Shown here: positions 48,700 to 59,430 of the stretch, one piece after another
Numbering within the stretch: the stretch's first letter is position 1
How the letters are laid out: every line of letters starts with the position of its first letter
NCBI RefSeq assembly: GCF_042453785.1
Contig: NC_091661.1
Coordinates: forward strand, 28,139,501-28,203,500
Source of the DNA: Malus domestica
Lineage: Eukaryota; Streptophyta; Magnoliopsida; Rosales; Rosaceae
Length of the DNA stretch: 64,000 nt
Direction: 5' to 3'
The notes under the pieces: model-generated
What the model was told of the DNA's origin: nothing
Database searches by the model: none
Seen by the model: only the letters and a program-made list of their open reading frames with translations
Translations under genes and position numbers: made by a program

Positions 48700-50394
48700 A
48701 TGGGAAGCGAAGGAAGCCACAGCACACAGAATGACACCCCCCTTGCACATAGTGCGAAACAACGAAAGAAGGAAGGAAAACGAGTTCTTCTTCAAGCTAA
48801 AGTCGATGAGTTGGAAGCTCAGAACAACAAGATAGCAATGAGGAATGAGGTCATCCAGGAGCAATATGAGAAGCTCTTCGAGACACTCCACGAAGCTAGG
48901 CAAGCTCAGACACGCGAGCTTGTTGCCCCCGTGGAAGTCAACCATCAACTGGGTGCCCTCCAACATGGAGGGTCACATGCATTCGACATAGATATCCCTG
49001 ATAGGGAACAGATTACCCCTCGACTTGATAATCAACATGAGGCTTCTCTTAACCCAGTTGCTTCGACCCGAACCATGAGAAGTGGAGGGAGACACCTCTT
49101 TGCTGAAGGGGCAGAAGGATCGAAAGCCGTCTTTCGCGATTGTCGGGATTTCCTGAAGCAACGTCGAGAGAATTCCATCCATATAAGCTCAAAGATTAAT
49201 GACCCAAGGATTTCTGAGAGACTCGGTCCCCTGCCACGGCCCAAGCCGGCCACCAATTTGGGGAATGGGCAACAAGTCCTAGAGAGACATGAGGGTACAG
49301 GGGACTCAGAGGTGTTCCGACAGACATACCCTGGAAGCCAGTACAGCGAGTCCAGGGAAAAATCACATGCCCTTGATCAAACCTTCCTAATTCCAAGAGG
49401 AGATGGAGATTTACGAAAGAAAGCTCCAGTGACACATAACTCCACTCAGGACCCCTTTGTCCTACAACTTCTTGAGGAAGTAAACAAGTTGAAGGCTGAA
49501 CGTCAGGCTGAAATACCTGACTGGAACCAACCCAGGCCTGGCCCTCTTACAAGGAGGATCCTCAACACCCCCCTTTAAGCAAAGACAAAGCAGAAGCTTG
49601 GCTTGCAACTTTATACTGGAAAAGAGGACCCGATTGAGCACCTTAACCTCTTTGAATCCACCATGGCATACCGGATGCACACCGACGAAGAGCGATGTCT
49701 TCTCTTCCCCTCCACCCTCTCTAGTGGAGCTCTAAATTGGTATTGTCGTCTTACACCTGAGACGGTAGACTCATTTGAGGAATTGAGGAAACTATTTGTT
49801 TCCCAACACATTTTCCAAACCGATCGCTTGCACTCTGCAGATGACTTGTACACTATCCGCCAGAAGCCAGACGAGTCATTACGTATGTATGTTGGCCGCT
49901 TCAGCCATGAATACTCCCGGTGTGCCGAGGCAGACGACAAGACTGCCCTCAAAGCCTTCACGGCAGGCCTACGTGATTGTTTCTTTAAATACATGATCAA
50001 TGCCAATACTTGGAAGACTTACTCTGAGGTGATGGCGCAGACTTATAACCATGCCTCCGCCGAGGCAAAGACATATCAGGAGAAACCCCCTACAACCATC
50101 CTTTATCAACAAGTGGGAGGTGGAAGCCAGACTCACCTAAATGAGAAGACCTCGACTTTCCAAACAGCAGTGACACCTCCCCATGCCTTGCATAATGCTT
50201 CACCGAATCAACAGACATATCAATTTCAAGGCAAGAGGAAGGATTTCCATCCTCACCACTCTCCTTTTAGTAAAAAGAGTAAGGGACACTATCCCGATAA
50301 CCAAGGGTATCGCCACAATAGCGCTCGCCCCCAGGCAGTCAATGCAGTGGGTCAAACCCGCGTCAAGGGTATCGCCACAATAGCGAGGTTTTAG
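48700..50394 (+). pseudogene. Gypsy Gag with an in-frame stop
   Basis: The frame starts MGSEGSHSTQND (ATG at 48700) with a coiled-coil-like segment (LLQAKVDELEAQNNKIAMRN). TAA at 49576-49578 interrupts it. The same frame continues to 50394 with the retrotransposon Gag core: YTGKEDPIEHLNLFESTM, LSSGALNWYCRLTPETVDSF, ELRKLFVSQHI, LYTIRQKPDESLRMYVGRF. The second part ends in a short Lys/His-rich tail without a CCHC knuckle. Without read-through the Gag is cut before its conserved core. The family is Tat-like Ty3/Gypsy. Confidence 0.8.
50302..50385. repeat. 22-bp direct repeat at the gag/integrase junction
   Basis: CAAGGGTATCGCCACAATAG (continuing CG) occurs at 50302-50323 and again at 50364-50385, exactly where gag sequence gives way to integrase sequence. 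Confidence 0.85.
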
Positions 50395-51499
50395 CCTGCC
50401 ATACTTAAGGTGTCTTACGCCTGCCGAGGCGGAAATCGTCCTTCGGGAAATACATGAGGGAGTCTGTGGAGATCATGCTGGATCTCGGTCCCTAGCACAC
50501 AAGACTTTTCGCCAAGGATATTACTGGCCAACACTCCACCAGGATGCCATCAAAGTATCCCGCTCATGTGACAAATGTCAACGATATGCAACTATTCCTC
50601 ATTCCCCTCCAGAGTCTCTTACTCCTATGATCAGCCCTTGGCCCTTCGCCCAGTGGGGACTTGATTTGATCGGCCCAATGCCGGCAGGGAAGGGCAAAGT
50701 CTGTTACGCAGTCGTTGCAGTGGACTACTTCACAAAGTGGGCCGAAGTAGAACCCTTGGCAACCATTACTGAGGCAAAGATAGAAGACTTCGTGTGGAAG
50801 AACATCCTTTGTAGATTCGGCATTCCCAATGCGATAGTCACTGACAATGGGCGACAGTTCGACAACAAGAAGTTCAGGTTGTTCTGCTCTAAGTTCAACA
50901 TCAACTTATGCTTTGCCTCTCCAGCTCATCCCCAGTCTAATGGACAAGTTGAGGCCATCAACAAAATAATCAAGCGCACTTTGAAAACCAGCTTGGACAA
51001 AGCTAAAGGCTGTTGGCCAGAATTTGTACCCCAAGTTCTTTGGTCATATCGCACTTCATATCGGACTTCAACAGGAGAAACTCTATTCTCACTTGCCTTT
51101 GGCACAGAGGCGGTTGTCCCTGTTGAGCTCGAGCAAGCAACATTCCGAGTCCAGAACTACATTCAAAGTGAAAATGACAAACAACTCACCCTCAACTTGG
51201 ATTTAGTCGAGGAACACAGAAACCAAGCTCACTTGAGGAATGTCGCCTACAAGCAGCGCATCTCCAACTATTATGACTCTAGGGTCAAGCCTCGCTCTTT
51301 CAAAATAGGAGACTGGGTCTTAAAGAAAAGATTACTCTGCGACAGAGTCCCGAGTGAAGGCACACTTAGTCCAAACTGGGATGGACCGTATGAAGTCATT
51401 GGCATCAGTCGCCCTGACTCTTACACACTTAGAAGCTCCGATGGCAAGACCCTTGGCCATCCATGGAACGCTGATCACTTGAAGTACTACTACAAATAG
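50384..51499 (+). CDS. Gypsy integrase domain (partial pol)
   Basis: The open frame has no natural start. It reads LPYLRCLTPAEAEIVLREIH then the H2C2 finger (EIHEGVCGDHAG... SCDKCQRYA). The catalytic core has LDLIGPM, VTDNGRQFDN and SPAHPQSNGQVEAINK (D, D, E triad). The C-terminal SH3-like part (FKIGDWVLKK, NWDGPYEVIG, NADHLKYYYK) ends at TAG. It has no chromodomain, consistent with the Tat group. Fused almost directly to gag because PR-RT-RH is deleted; only part of a polyprotein. Confidence 0.85.
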   Translation, partial: RGFSLPYLRCLTPAEAEIVLREIHEGVCGDHAGSRSLAHKTFRQGYYWPTLHQDAIKVSRSCDKCQRYATIPHSPPESLTPMISPWPFAQWGLDLIGPMPAGKGKVCYAVVAVDYFTKWAEVEPLATITEAKIEDFVWKNILCRFGIPNAIVTDNGRQFDNKKFRLFCSKFNINLCFASPAHPQSNGQVEAINKIIKRTLKTSLDKAKGCWPEFVPQVLWSYRTSYRTSTGETLFSLAFGTEAVVPVELEQATFRVQNYIQSENDKQLTLNLDLVEEHRNQAHLRNVAYKQRISNYYDSRVKPRSFKIGDWVLKKRLLCDRVPSEGTLSPNWDGPYEVIGISRPDSYTLRSSDGKTLGHPWNADHLKYYYK

Positions 51500-51744
51500 A
51501 CTCACGATGTACAAGTGTTGAGCTATAGCCGTTCGGCATCCTATGTAATGAAGGCCATTTGGCAATGAATTCAATAAAGAGGTAATTTAGCCAACTCAGC
51601 CCTCACTCTTTTACATTCATAGCAAGCGATGCCGGAACCCTTCTCAATCAGAAAGCAATCCGTCTTCCACAGTCACTACAAAACAAGCAAATGAAGACCG
51701 TGTCAAGCGCCAAAAAAAAAAAAAAAAAAAAAAAAAACAGCTTC

Positions 51745-51950
51745 ATCCAAAAAGCTTCACCCGAAAAGCTTCACCTCCAAAGCTTCACCCACAAAGCTTC
51801 ACCTAAAAAGCTTCACCCAAAAAAGCTTCACCCGAAAAGCTTCACCTCCAAAGCTTCACCCACAAAGCTTCACCTAAAAAGCTTCACCCACAAAGCTTCA
51901 CCATCAAAGCTTCACCTAGAAAGCTTCACCTACAAAGCTTCAACACAAAA
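51745..51950. repeat. AGCTTCACC minisatellite
   Basis: About 15 copies of a 13-14 bp unit AAAAGCTTCACCC / CAAAGCTTCACCT follow a poly-A run (51713-51737), in the Gypsy 3' region. The longer open frame over it (51691-52149) is only a translation of the repeat. Confidence 0.9.
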
Positions 51951-52439
51951 CCTTGCTCCAAATAAACAAATTTTGTTCACAAAACCCAAGATGCCCTTGA
52001 ACTTGTACAAAAACACTTGGGTAAACATAAACATTTTTTGTTTTACACCCACAAGGGCCCAAAATTTTCCTTCTTATTTATTCACTTATATATGTTCCCA
52101 AACATATTATAATAGATCCAACAACAAGCCAAAGTCCCAAGTTTCATAATGGACAAAAGTACAAGCAATTCATCAATAATGAAGGTGCTACAAAAATTGG
52201 AATCTGCCCCAAAATAGAAATCCAACCCAAGAGACTTTTTCTCTCTCTCCCTCTTCCGCCTCCTTTCATCTATCAAATTTCTGCAACCTCTGCTCTTCTC
52301 CAATGGAGCTGAATTTTGGACACCCTATAGTTCTTGAGCATATGAACAACTTTCAAGAAGGAACCATTTCTGTTTGAGCGACGGAAATTAAAGTGTTGAA
52401 GCTCCAAACATGATAGTCGGCTTCTTGCAGATTTCGAAG

Positions 52440-53285
52440 CTGTTGTGATGTTTCGAAGATCTGGAAATATTTAACCGTTAGTTCATCCTGAATTTTTGAT
52501 ATGTTATGAAAGAGTCGATGAGGAACAACTTCAATGAAGAAAGCATACCGATCTGAACAAGAGAAAATGGAGTTTCGAAGCTCACAACAAATCTGACGGG
52601 TTGACAGAAAAATAATAACCAGTCATTCATCATACCTGGATTTCTGGAGTTATACTGCTCCGAGGGATCTCAAATTTGGATATGTTGTAGTTCACGAGCT
52701 GAGGAACAACTTCAATGAAGAAAGCATACCGATCTGAACAAGATAAAATGGAGTTTCGACGCTCACAACAAATCTGACGGGTTGACAGAAAAATAATAAC
52801 CAGTCATTCATCATACCTGGATTTCTGGAGTCATACTGCTCCGAGGGATCTCAAATTTGGATATGTTGTAGTTCACAAGCTGAGGAACAACTTCAATGAA
52901 GAAAGCATGCTGATCTGAGTAAGAGAAAATAGAGTTTCAAAGCTCACAAAAAATCTGACGGGTTGACAGACAAATGATAAACAGTCACTCATCATACCTG
53001 GATTTCTGGAGTTATACTGCTCCGAGGGACCTCAAATTTGGATATGTTGTAGTTCACAAGTTAGGGAACAACTTCGATGAAGAAAGTATGTTGATCTGAA
53101 CAAGAGAAAATGGAGTTTCGAAGCTCACAACAAGTCTGACGGATTAACAGAACATTGATGAACAGTTACTCATCATACTTGAATTTCTGAAGTTGTACTA
53201 CTCCGATGGATCTCAAATTTGGATATGTTGTAGTTCACAAGATAAGGCAAAACTTTCATGAAGACGACTTTGCAATCTGAGCTAT
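52440..53285. repeat. Tandem array of about 181-bp units
   Basis: AGGAACAACTTCAATGAAGA-type landmarks recur at 52521, 52702, 52883, 53063 and about 53243 (spacing 180-181). Each unit also has GGAGTTTCGAAGCTCACAAC and GGATTTCTGGAGTTATACTG. About four and a half copies, the outer ones diverged. Confidence 0.92.
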
Positions 53286-53878
53286 AGAGAAAGGTGTTAT
53301 CTTGCATCCACTCAGGCTGATTAGTGGAAACGAAAAGCAATTCCACCAAAGAAAAGATGAAAAAGAGAGAAAAGCTACTAATTGCACTTGATCTTGTCTA
53401 GTCAATAGCATGCAGCATCAAACACACAAAAGTTGGAAATATTTTTAGATAAAGCATATACGAATGTGTGACATCGAAACAAGAATTCGTTACTTTGACA
53501 AATTAGTAACACGCGAGACACCTCATTCGGCAACTCTCTTCGCCAGAAGACTTGGGGGACTCCCACCATATGCTACTGCACCTTGATACTCGGCAGTCTC
53601 ACAACCACTCAGTGACTTGGATTTTTCAAGTCTCCAACCGAGAAGTTTTCCTCACTCGGGAAATTAAGGGAACACTACCTCAAACTACATGCTTCACTCA
53701 CAAAGCTTCAACAATACAGGTTTCAACAAAAGCAAAAATTCAAAGAACTTTATGAAGAAGGCTTTGGTGTATTTAACACAATATGTTGAAATGAAGCAAA
53801 GCTTATTTATTAATATTTTCGATAAGCCACAAATATGTACATATACATGAGTCAAAATAAACAAACAAAAGGGAGCCT

Positions 53879-54559
53879 TCACAAAGGTTGCTTAGGGGAA
53901 GTCTCAGCAGTCGGTAGAGCCCCAGAAAGAGAAAGCACCGGAAGGTGGTTATCCGGAGCCTCAGTACTTGACAAAACCCCAGAAGGAGGAGGCATTGGAG
54001 GTTCATCATTTGAAGCTTCATTACCAGGTACAACCCTAGAGGACGAAGGCAATAAATGCCTTTGGAACAAACCCACAAACCGCTGATGATCAAGTAAAAC
54101 CTTACCATCAGATTCCTTCATCTGGTCAAGCTTCCTCTTCATGTTTGTAGCATAGTCATGGGCGAGCCGGTGCAACTGCTTATTCTCATGCTTGAGCCCT
54201 CTAATCTCCTGTTTGAGACTCATCACTTCAGCAGCCAATGATTCAACTTGGCGGGTTCTAGCAAATAGGCGTTGGGCCATATTAGACACAGAACCTGCAC
54301 ACTGAACACTAAGAGCCAGAGAGTCCTTAACAGCCAACTCATCAGACCGTTTGGAAAGTAGTCTATTATCTTTGGGAGTGAGAAGGTTCCTGGCCACCAC
54401 TGCAGCGGTCATATCATTCTTCATCACAGAATCCCCAACGGTAAGAGGACCAGTAGGGGATATGAAGGATGGGCGCCATATGTTGTCTGGAGAAGGCGTG
54501 GCTGTCTCTTCTCCAAGGTTCAAGTCAAAACGACGGTCGGAGGGTCCAGACATTTTCAA
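53879..54559 (-). CDS. Antisense ORF (aORF) of the Tat-type Gypsy element
   Basis: 226 aa on the strand opposite gag-pol, starting MKMSGPSDRRFDLNLGEETA. The middle (LFARTRQVESLAAEVMSLKQ, EIRGLKHENKQLHRLAHDYA) has strong heptad character and predicts a coiled coil. The tail is Pro/Ser-rich with repeated SGVL/SGAL-x-x-T/AE. Antisense frames between integrase and 3' LTR are known from Tat/Ogre-lineage Gypsy elements; their function is unknown. The frame is long and free of stops in a region otherwise full of repeats. Confidence 0.65.
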   Translation of the reverse strand: MKMSGPSDRRFDLNLGEETATPSPDNIWRPSFISPTGPLTVGDSVMKNDMTAAVVARNLLTPKDNRLLSKRSDELAVKDSLALSVQCAGSVSNMAQRLFARTRQVESLAAEVMSLKQEIRGLKHENKQLHRLAHDYATNMKRKLDQMKESDGKVLLDHQRFVGLFQRHLLPSSSRVVPGNEASNDEPPMPPPSGVLSSTEAPDNHLPVLSLSGALPTAETSPKQPL

Positions 54560-54695
54560 ATGTGTTGAAGAAGGAAGAGGTCAGACAAATCAAGATCTTA
54601 GAAGTGCAAGAAATGAGCTTCTACTGGTAGAGATTCAAGTGTGCTGTGGAACTTAATGCCAGCCTCTATAAAAATCTGCACTCGACGGAGCTTCA

Positions 54696-54910
54696 GAAAT
54701 CGAAGAGGCGTTTGCTTTCTCAAAAGCTGGGCTGCTCAGAGACCACGAGGGCCGATCTCAGAAATCGAAGAGGCGTTTGCTTTCTCAAAAGCTGGGCTGC
54801 TCAGAGACCACGAGGGCCGATCTCAGAAATCGAAGAGGCGTTTACTTTCTCAAAAGCTGGGCTGCTCAGAGACCACGAGGGCCGATCTCAGAAATCGAAG
54901 AAGCACCTGC
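54696..54910. repeat. 65-bp tandem repeat
   Basis: CGAAGAGGCG recurs at 54701, 54766, 54831 and (as CGAAGAAGC) 54896, period 65 bp. Each unit holds TTTCTCAAAAGCTGGGCTGC and CCACGAGGGCCGATCTC. More than three near-perfect copies. Confidence 0.93.
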
Positions 54911-56794
54911 TTTTTCAGCCTCGTCAGCACCTGTCACATGCACACTCAGCTTTGCGGAAATTACGGGCAATCTGTCGAAGATTTCTGGTGAGGTAGAAAG
55001 CACGTGAATCTTACTGTTCAATCACCGCTCTCCATATGCACCATCAACTCCTCGGGTACCACATATAACTTTGTCAAAGATCTCTGACAAAGTTTAGGCA
55101 CGAGAATTTCGAAGTTCCAGCTACCCTACTATTACCCATAAGGGTAAAGGAACAGCACCACTGCTTGACAACTGGAAAGTCCCTATGTGTGTCGACCTCC
55201 GGGTTTTGCGGCAAGACAGGTTGGCAAGAACGTCCAACCTTTACTCACATTCGAGAAAAGACTCCCAACATAATTACTTTCTAAAAAACCGGAGTAGCAC
55301 CGCTTTCCGAATCTCGAGAGTCAGATCCTCGACGGGATTGCTTGTTCGAAAACCGAAGAGGCACAACTCTCAGAACTTCGAGAGCCAGATTTCCTTAGAT
55401 AAAGCTTGTCTGTAATCTTCACACGTAACATCAGCTTTCCAGATACCACATACCACTTTTTCAAAGTGCTCTGACAAAATTAAAACACGTGAAGCTGGCA
55501 GCTCCCACTACATTGCTGTGACCAAGAAGGGTAAAGGAATAGCATTACTACTTGTTATTGGGAAATCCCTATATACATTGACCTCCCTCCTCAACGGACA
55601 GGCAAACCTGCAAAAATGCTCAACCCTTTCTCGCATTCGAAAAGGCACCCTCAACATAACCTCTCGAAATACTCAGCTTTATTTCCCCCCGATAATACCT
55701 CAGCAAATAAGCCACACCAAGAACAAGAGTATCTCATATCATCAGGGTCGAAAGCAAGAGTATCCCATATCATGCTTTCTCCCTATCTTTGTCTTTGTCC
55801 TTGTCCACACCTGCAGGACAAGGAGAAAGAGAGCAGTCAGTCGGAACCTGAAATCAAACCTCCAATTTGGAACTGACTGCCTGGAGCCTTTGCCTGGTTG
55901 CTTACTTAGCATTGCTCTCGAGTACTCATCCTCAACTGCTGTCAAGGTCACGAATTCCACCGGCAAATACCTCATGACGGTTGATCAGATATTGGCTCTT
56001 TACACTGAAGCTGCCAAGCGTGGATGAGTCACTATGAAGGAATGTTCTGAAGGACCATTTAAATGCAAAGGTTGCACACCACTTCTGCCATGCAAAAGAT
56101 TGAAGCAGAAGGTTCAACGGTGAGCTGAAACAGATCACTACAGCACGACACCTTTCCATACCACATTCATTATTCCGTCAACAGCAAAAGTATCCCATAT
56201 CATCAAGGTCGAACGTACTCTAGATTTGATGGACTTGTTTTGACCCTCAAATTTTTGAGTCGGCCTTATACTCTGAAGGGCACCAGAAAACCCTCCAGCA
56301 CAGTTCAAGAATAAGCCTGTGGAAAGTTACTTTTTCAAAAGCAAAAGTATCTCATATCATCTCTTATCCATTTGATTCTTCTTATCCTGGCAGTTGAATG
56401 AGAGACAAGGAGAATGAGAACAATCAACCGGAAGCCGAAGTCAAACCTCTGATCCTGGGTTGCTTACTTGGAAGTTTGACTGCTTACCTTGTCTGTCACC
56501 TCTTTCGGCAGATCTCCTAGCTCGGCGACTTGGGGGACTCCTACTATAGGGTTTGTATCACACTTGACTAAGCCCGAAACTACAACTAAGCTTCAAGTGA
56601 AATTGATACATTACCTTGTGCGTCAACATCAGCTAAATACACCATTCCCGGATGGAGGAAAGGTACTTCCAGAGAAGGGCAGATGAAGATCAGACCACAC
56701 TTCGGTACTTAGAAGTTTCGTGATTACTCAAGGGATTGGATCTTGCAAGTCCCCAACCGAGGAGTTTCCCTCACTCGGGAACTTAGGGGAGCAC
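54911..56794. other. Gypsy 3' non-coding region
   Basis: No convincing gene. Contains loosely repeated motifs such as AGTATCTCATATCATC / AGTATCCCATATCAT (55731, 55759, 56187, 56347), GACTTGGGGGACTCC (also near 53550), and AACCGAGGAGTTTCCCTCAC / ACCGAGAAGTTTTCCTCAC (56756 and 53638), so the 3' region looks built by internal duplication. Confidence 0.5.
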
Positions 56795-57315
56795 TGTTTG
56801 TACCATACTTGACCAATCCCGAAACTACCGAGCACCGGCCAACGCTATACTGTCAAGGACCCAGAAGAGTTCCCCTCCGACCAGGAGGCCAATCACTACT
56901 CGACACGTGTCAAGATTAGAAGCCAATCAGAGCGCAGCACGTGTCAACATCAAGAACCAATCATAACATGACACATGTCAATGTGACAAAGCTACAAGTT
57001 TTTCTATAAATAGGGGTCATCCCCCCACAATATTGCCTAATGCCATTTTGTGTTAAATCATTCACAAGAACTCACTAAATTGAGAGCTTGATCCTTTGTA
57101 CTTGTATAAGCCCTTCACTACTAATAAGAACTCCTCTACTCCGTGGACGTAGCCAATCTGGGTGAACCACGTACATCCTGTGTTTGCTTCTCTGTCTCTA
57201 TTCATTTACGTACTTATCCTCACTAGTGACTGAAGCAACCAAGCAACCAAGCGAAGGTCACAAAACCTGACACTTTCTGTTGTACCAAAGTCCTCGCTGA
57301 TTTTGTGCATCAACA
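56795..57315 (+). repeat. 3' LTR of the Gypsy element
   Basis: Same length as the 5' LTR (521 bp). The one difference seen is GATCCTTTGTAC here against GATCCATTGTAC in the 5' LTR. Followed by CATTG. Confidence 0.95.
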
Positions 57316-57320
57316 CATTG

Positions 57321-57890
57321 AAAAAATTCGATCTTCAATTTAAAATATTTACACTAGTGGATAATTTTTTATACTTAATGGAAGTATAACATTAACTCTT
57401 AAGTGTTTGTTAAATCTATCAATTTGATAGGATATGCATTCTATGAAACTAGTTTCAACGATCCAACCGTCAAATATGTTTGTATATACTCCAAGATCGC
57501 ATACCTAAAAAATCACAAAAAACAAGCATTCAGAGATTAGGTAACCAAACAAAAGTTTTCGACGGTTATAAACGAAAAATCGCAATTTAACGATTATTTT
57601 AGCTCCGATTTTGATGATTTTTTTACAGCTACACTCCTCGACCCTATAAGAATGCATTGAACAAATTTGATCTTCAATTTAAAATATTTACACTAGTGGA
57701 TAATTTTTTATACTTAATGGAAGTATAACATTAACTCTTAAGTGTTTGTTAAATCTATCAATTTGATAGGATATGCATTATATGAAACTAGTTTCAACGA
57801 TCCAACAGTCAAATATATTTGTATATACTCCGAGATAGCATGTGTAAAAAGTCGCAAAAAAAAAAACATTCAGAGATTAGGTAACGGGAC
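57321..57890. repeat. Tandem array of about 340-bp units (right part)
   Basis: Continues the unit cut at 48071, reaches the next unit start at 57628, and ends inside the following unit near 57890 (GATTAGGTAACGGGACC), where sequence switches to AT-rich DNA and then CACTA subterminal repeats. Confidence 0.95.
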
Positions 57891-58389
57891 CGTAAGTGAA
57901 AAAAAAATATTTAAACCATTTGTTTATTTATTTATTTATTTTTAATCAATATAACATTTTAAAATAACATAATAGTCAATTTCTGTCGGTTATAACCGTC
58001 AGAATAATACAATCATAACCGCCAGAAACTAAAATAATAAAATAGTCAATTTTTGTCGGTTATAACCGCCACCATAACTTAAAAACCGCCAGAATATGTT
58101 AAAAATATTAAAAAAAAAAGAATTAAAAAATACTGAGGGTTAAATCCGCCAGGAAAAATCCGACAGAAAGTAACTTTAATCCGCCAGTAAATAAATTATG
58201 TGTCGGATATCTTTTATCTGTCAGAATGGCTTATTAACCGCCAGAATCGTCCGACAAACAACTATAGCAATTTTTCCCTCTCATAGTCTTAAGATCCTTA
58301 AAACGAAAACTACGTCAAACCAAGGTATCAAGTGGGTTGGCCCGACCTAACCCATTTAATAAAACATTAGCCCAACTTGTGGCCTTGCC

Positions 58390-59430
58390 AAGTTACCATC
58401 TTGTTCATCATCTTCCTCAAAATATTTCTTCTTCCTCTTCATAGTCATCAAACACTTGGGTTTTGATGATTTTCTTGTGACTTGTTCTGTGTCCGTCGAG
58501 CGCTTGATAAGATTGAAATACTTTGTCACAAGTCTCGCACTTGTACTTCTCCTAAGTCCGGAACAAAGCTCAGGCCCGAAAACCCTAATTGACGCCGTTG
58601 TCAGACTCATCATCCTCCTCCTCCTCCTCCAAGGACTCAACCACCTCGTGTTTTACTTTTATCATTTTCCATTTATCCATCGAGAGCATGACAAGACACT
58701 TGACAACATCTTTAGTTGAAAAAGCATCAGAAACAGAACTCACCTACAATGTACAATGCACCAATCTACCTAGATGGTAAAAATGTAAGTAATGATGGTA
58801 ATAACGTAAGTTTTGATGATTTTCTTGTGACTCACTTTGTGTCCGCCGAGCGCTTGATAAGATCAAAACACTTTGTCACAAGTTTTGCACTTGTATTTAC
58901 CCTGAGTCTGGACCAAGTTCAGGCCCGAAAACCCTAACTGACACTGTCGTCAGACTCATTCTCCTCCTCATCCAAGGACTCATCCACCCCATTTTTACTT
59001 TTATCTTTTTCTATTTATCCATTGAGGGCATGATAAGACACATGACAACATCATCAGTTGAAAAAGCATCAAAAACAGAACTCACCTACCAATGTACAAT
59101 GTACGATGTACCAATCTATGGTAAAAATACCAGTAATAATGATAATAACGTAATTTTATTTTTCTTATGACTCACTTTGCGTCAATCGAGCTCTTGATAA
59201 GATCGAAACACTTTGTCACAAGTCTTGCACTTTTATTTCCCTTGAGTCTAGACCAAGCTCAGGCTCGAAAACCCAAACCGACGTCGTCATCAGACTCATC
59301 CTCCTCCTCCTCCGCAGACTCATCCACCTCATTTTTACTTTTATTTTTTCCCATTTATCCTTCAAGAGCATAATTACAACATCTTTAGTTGAAAAAGCAT
59401 CGAAAACAGAACTCACCTACCAATGTACCA
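58390..59430 (-). pseudogene. Three decayed ZAT-type zinc-finger units (second copy)
   Basis: Same order and decay as at 18410-19460. Unit 1 reads [20 protein letters not shown] then HRTSH, here with one small change downstream of it. Units 2 and 3 contain stops in or near the finger. Some positions differ from the left copy (for instance CGCCGAGCGC in unit 2), showing independent drift. Confidence 0.72.

Larger units (their letters stand above)
48072..57315 (+). mobile_element. Tat-type Gypsy element, 9.24 kb, TSD CATTG
   Basis: LTRs of 521 bp each (48072-48592 and 56795-57315), TGTTTG...ATCAACA, differ at one position that I can see. TSD CATTG at 48067-48071 and 57316-57320. The PBS TTTGGCGCCGTCTGTGGGAA follows the 5' LTR; the purine tract AACTTAGGGGAGCAC precedes the 3' LTR. 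Order: gag, integrase, then a 5.3 kb 3' region with an antisense frame and several tandem repeats. Protease, RT and RNase H are absent. The element sits inside the tandem array. Confidence 0.95.
42985..58250. mobile_element. CACTA (En/Spm)-like element with nested insertions
   Basis: The left end is CACTACTACAAAA (42985-42997), followed by dense subterminal repeats of TGTCGGTT / AACCGACA type (43010-43430 and 45107-45195). A matching set lies at 57975-58250 (GTCGGTTATAACCG, AACCGCCAG). Net of the 9.2 kb Gypsy insertion the element is about 6.0 kb. No transposase frame was found, so it is non-autonomous. A clear right TIR (TTTTGTAGTAGTG) is absent; the right edge coincides with the start of the segmental duplication. 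An alternative is two CACTA relics flanking the tandem array. Confidence 0.6.

Noticed and set aside
51691..52149. Open frame encoding a Lys/Ser/Pro repeat protein (KASPKKLHPKK)
   Set aside because: It is the direct translation of the AGCTTCACC minisatellite; other frames stay open too. No gene features.
54690..54910. Regular 65-bp repeats resembling a CRISPR-like array
   Set aside because: The repeats are contiguous with no unique spacers, lie within a plant Gypsy element, and no cas genes exist here. It is a simple tandem repeat.
54641..55007. Several open frames over the 65-bp repeat (KSWAAQRPRGPISEIEEAF type)
   Set aside because: They exist because the 65-bp unit lacks stops in more than one frame; no start context, no homology.
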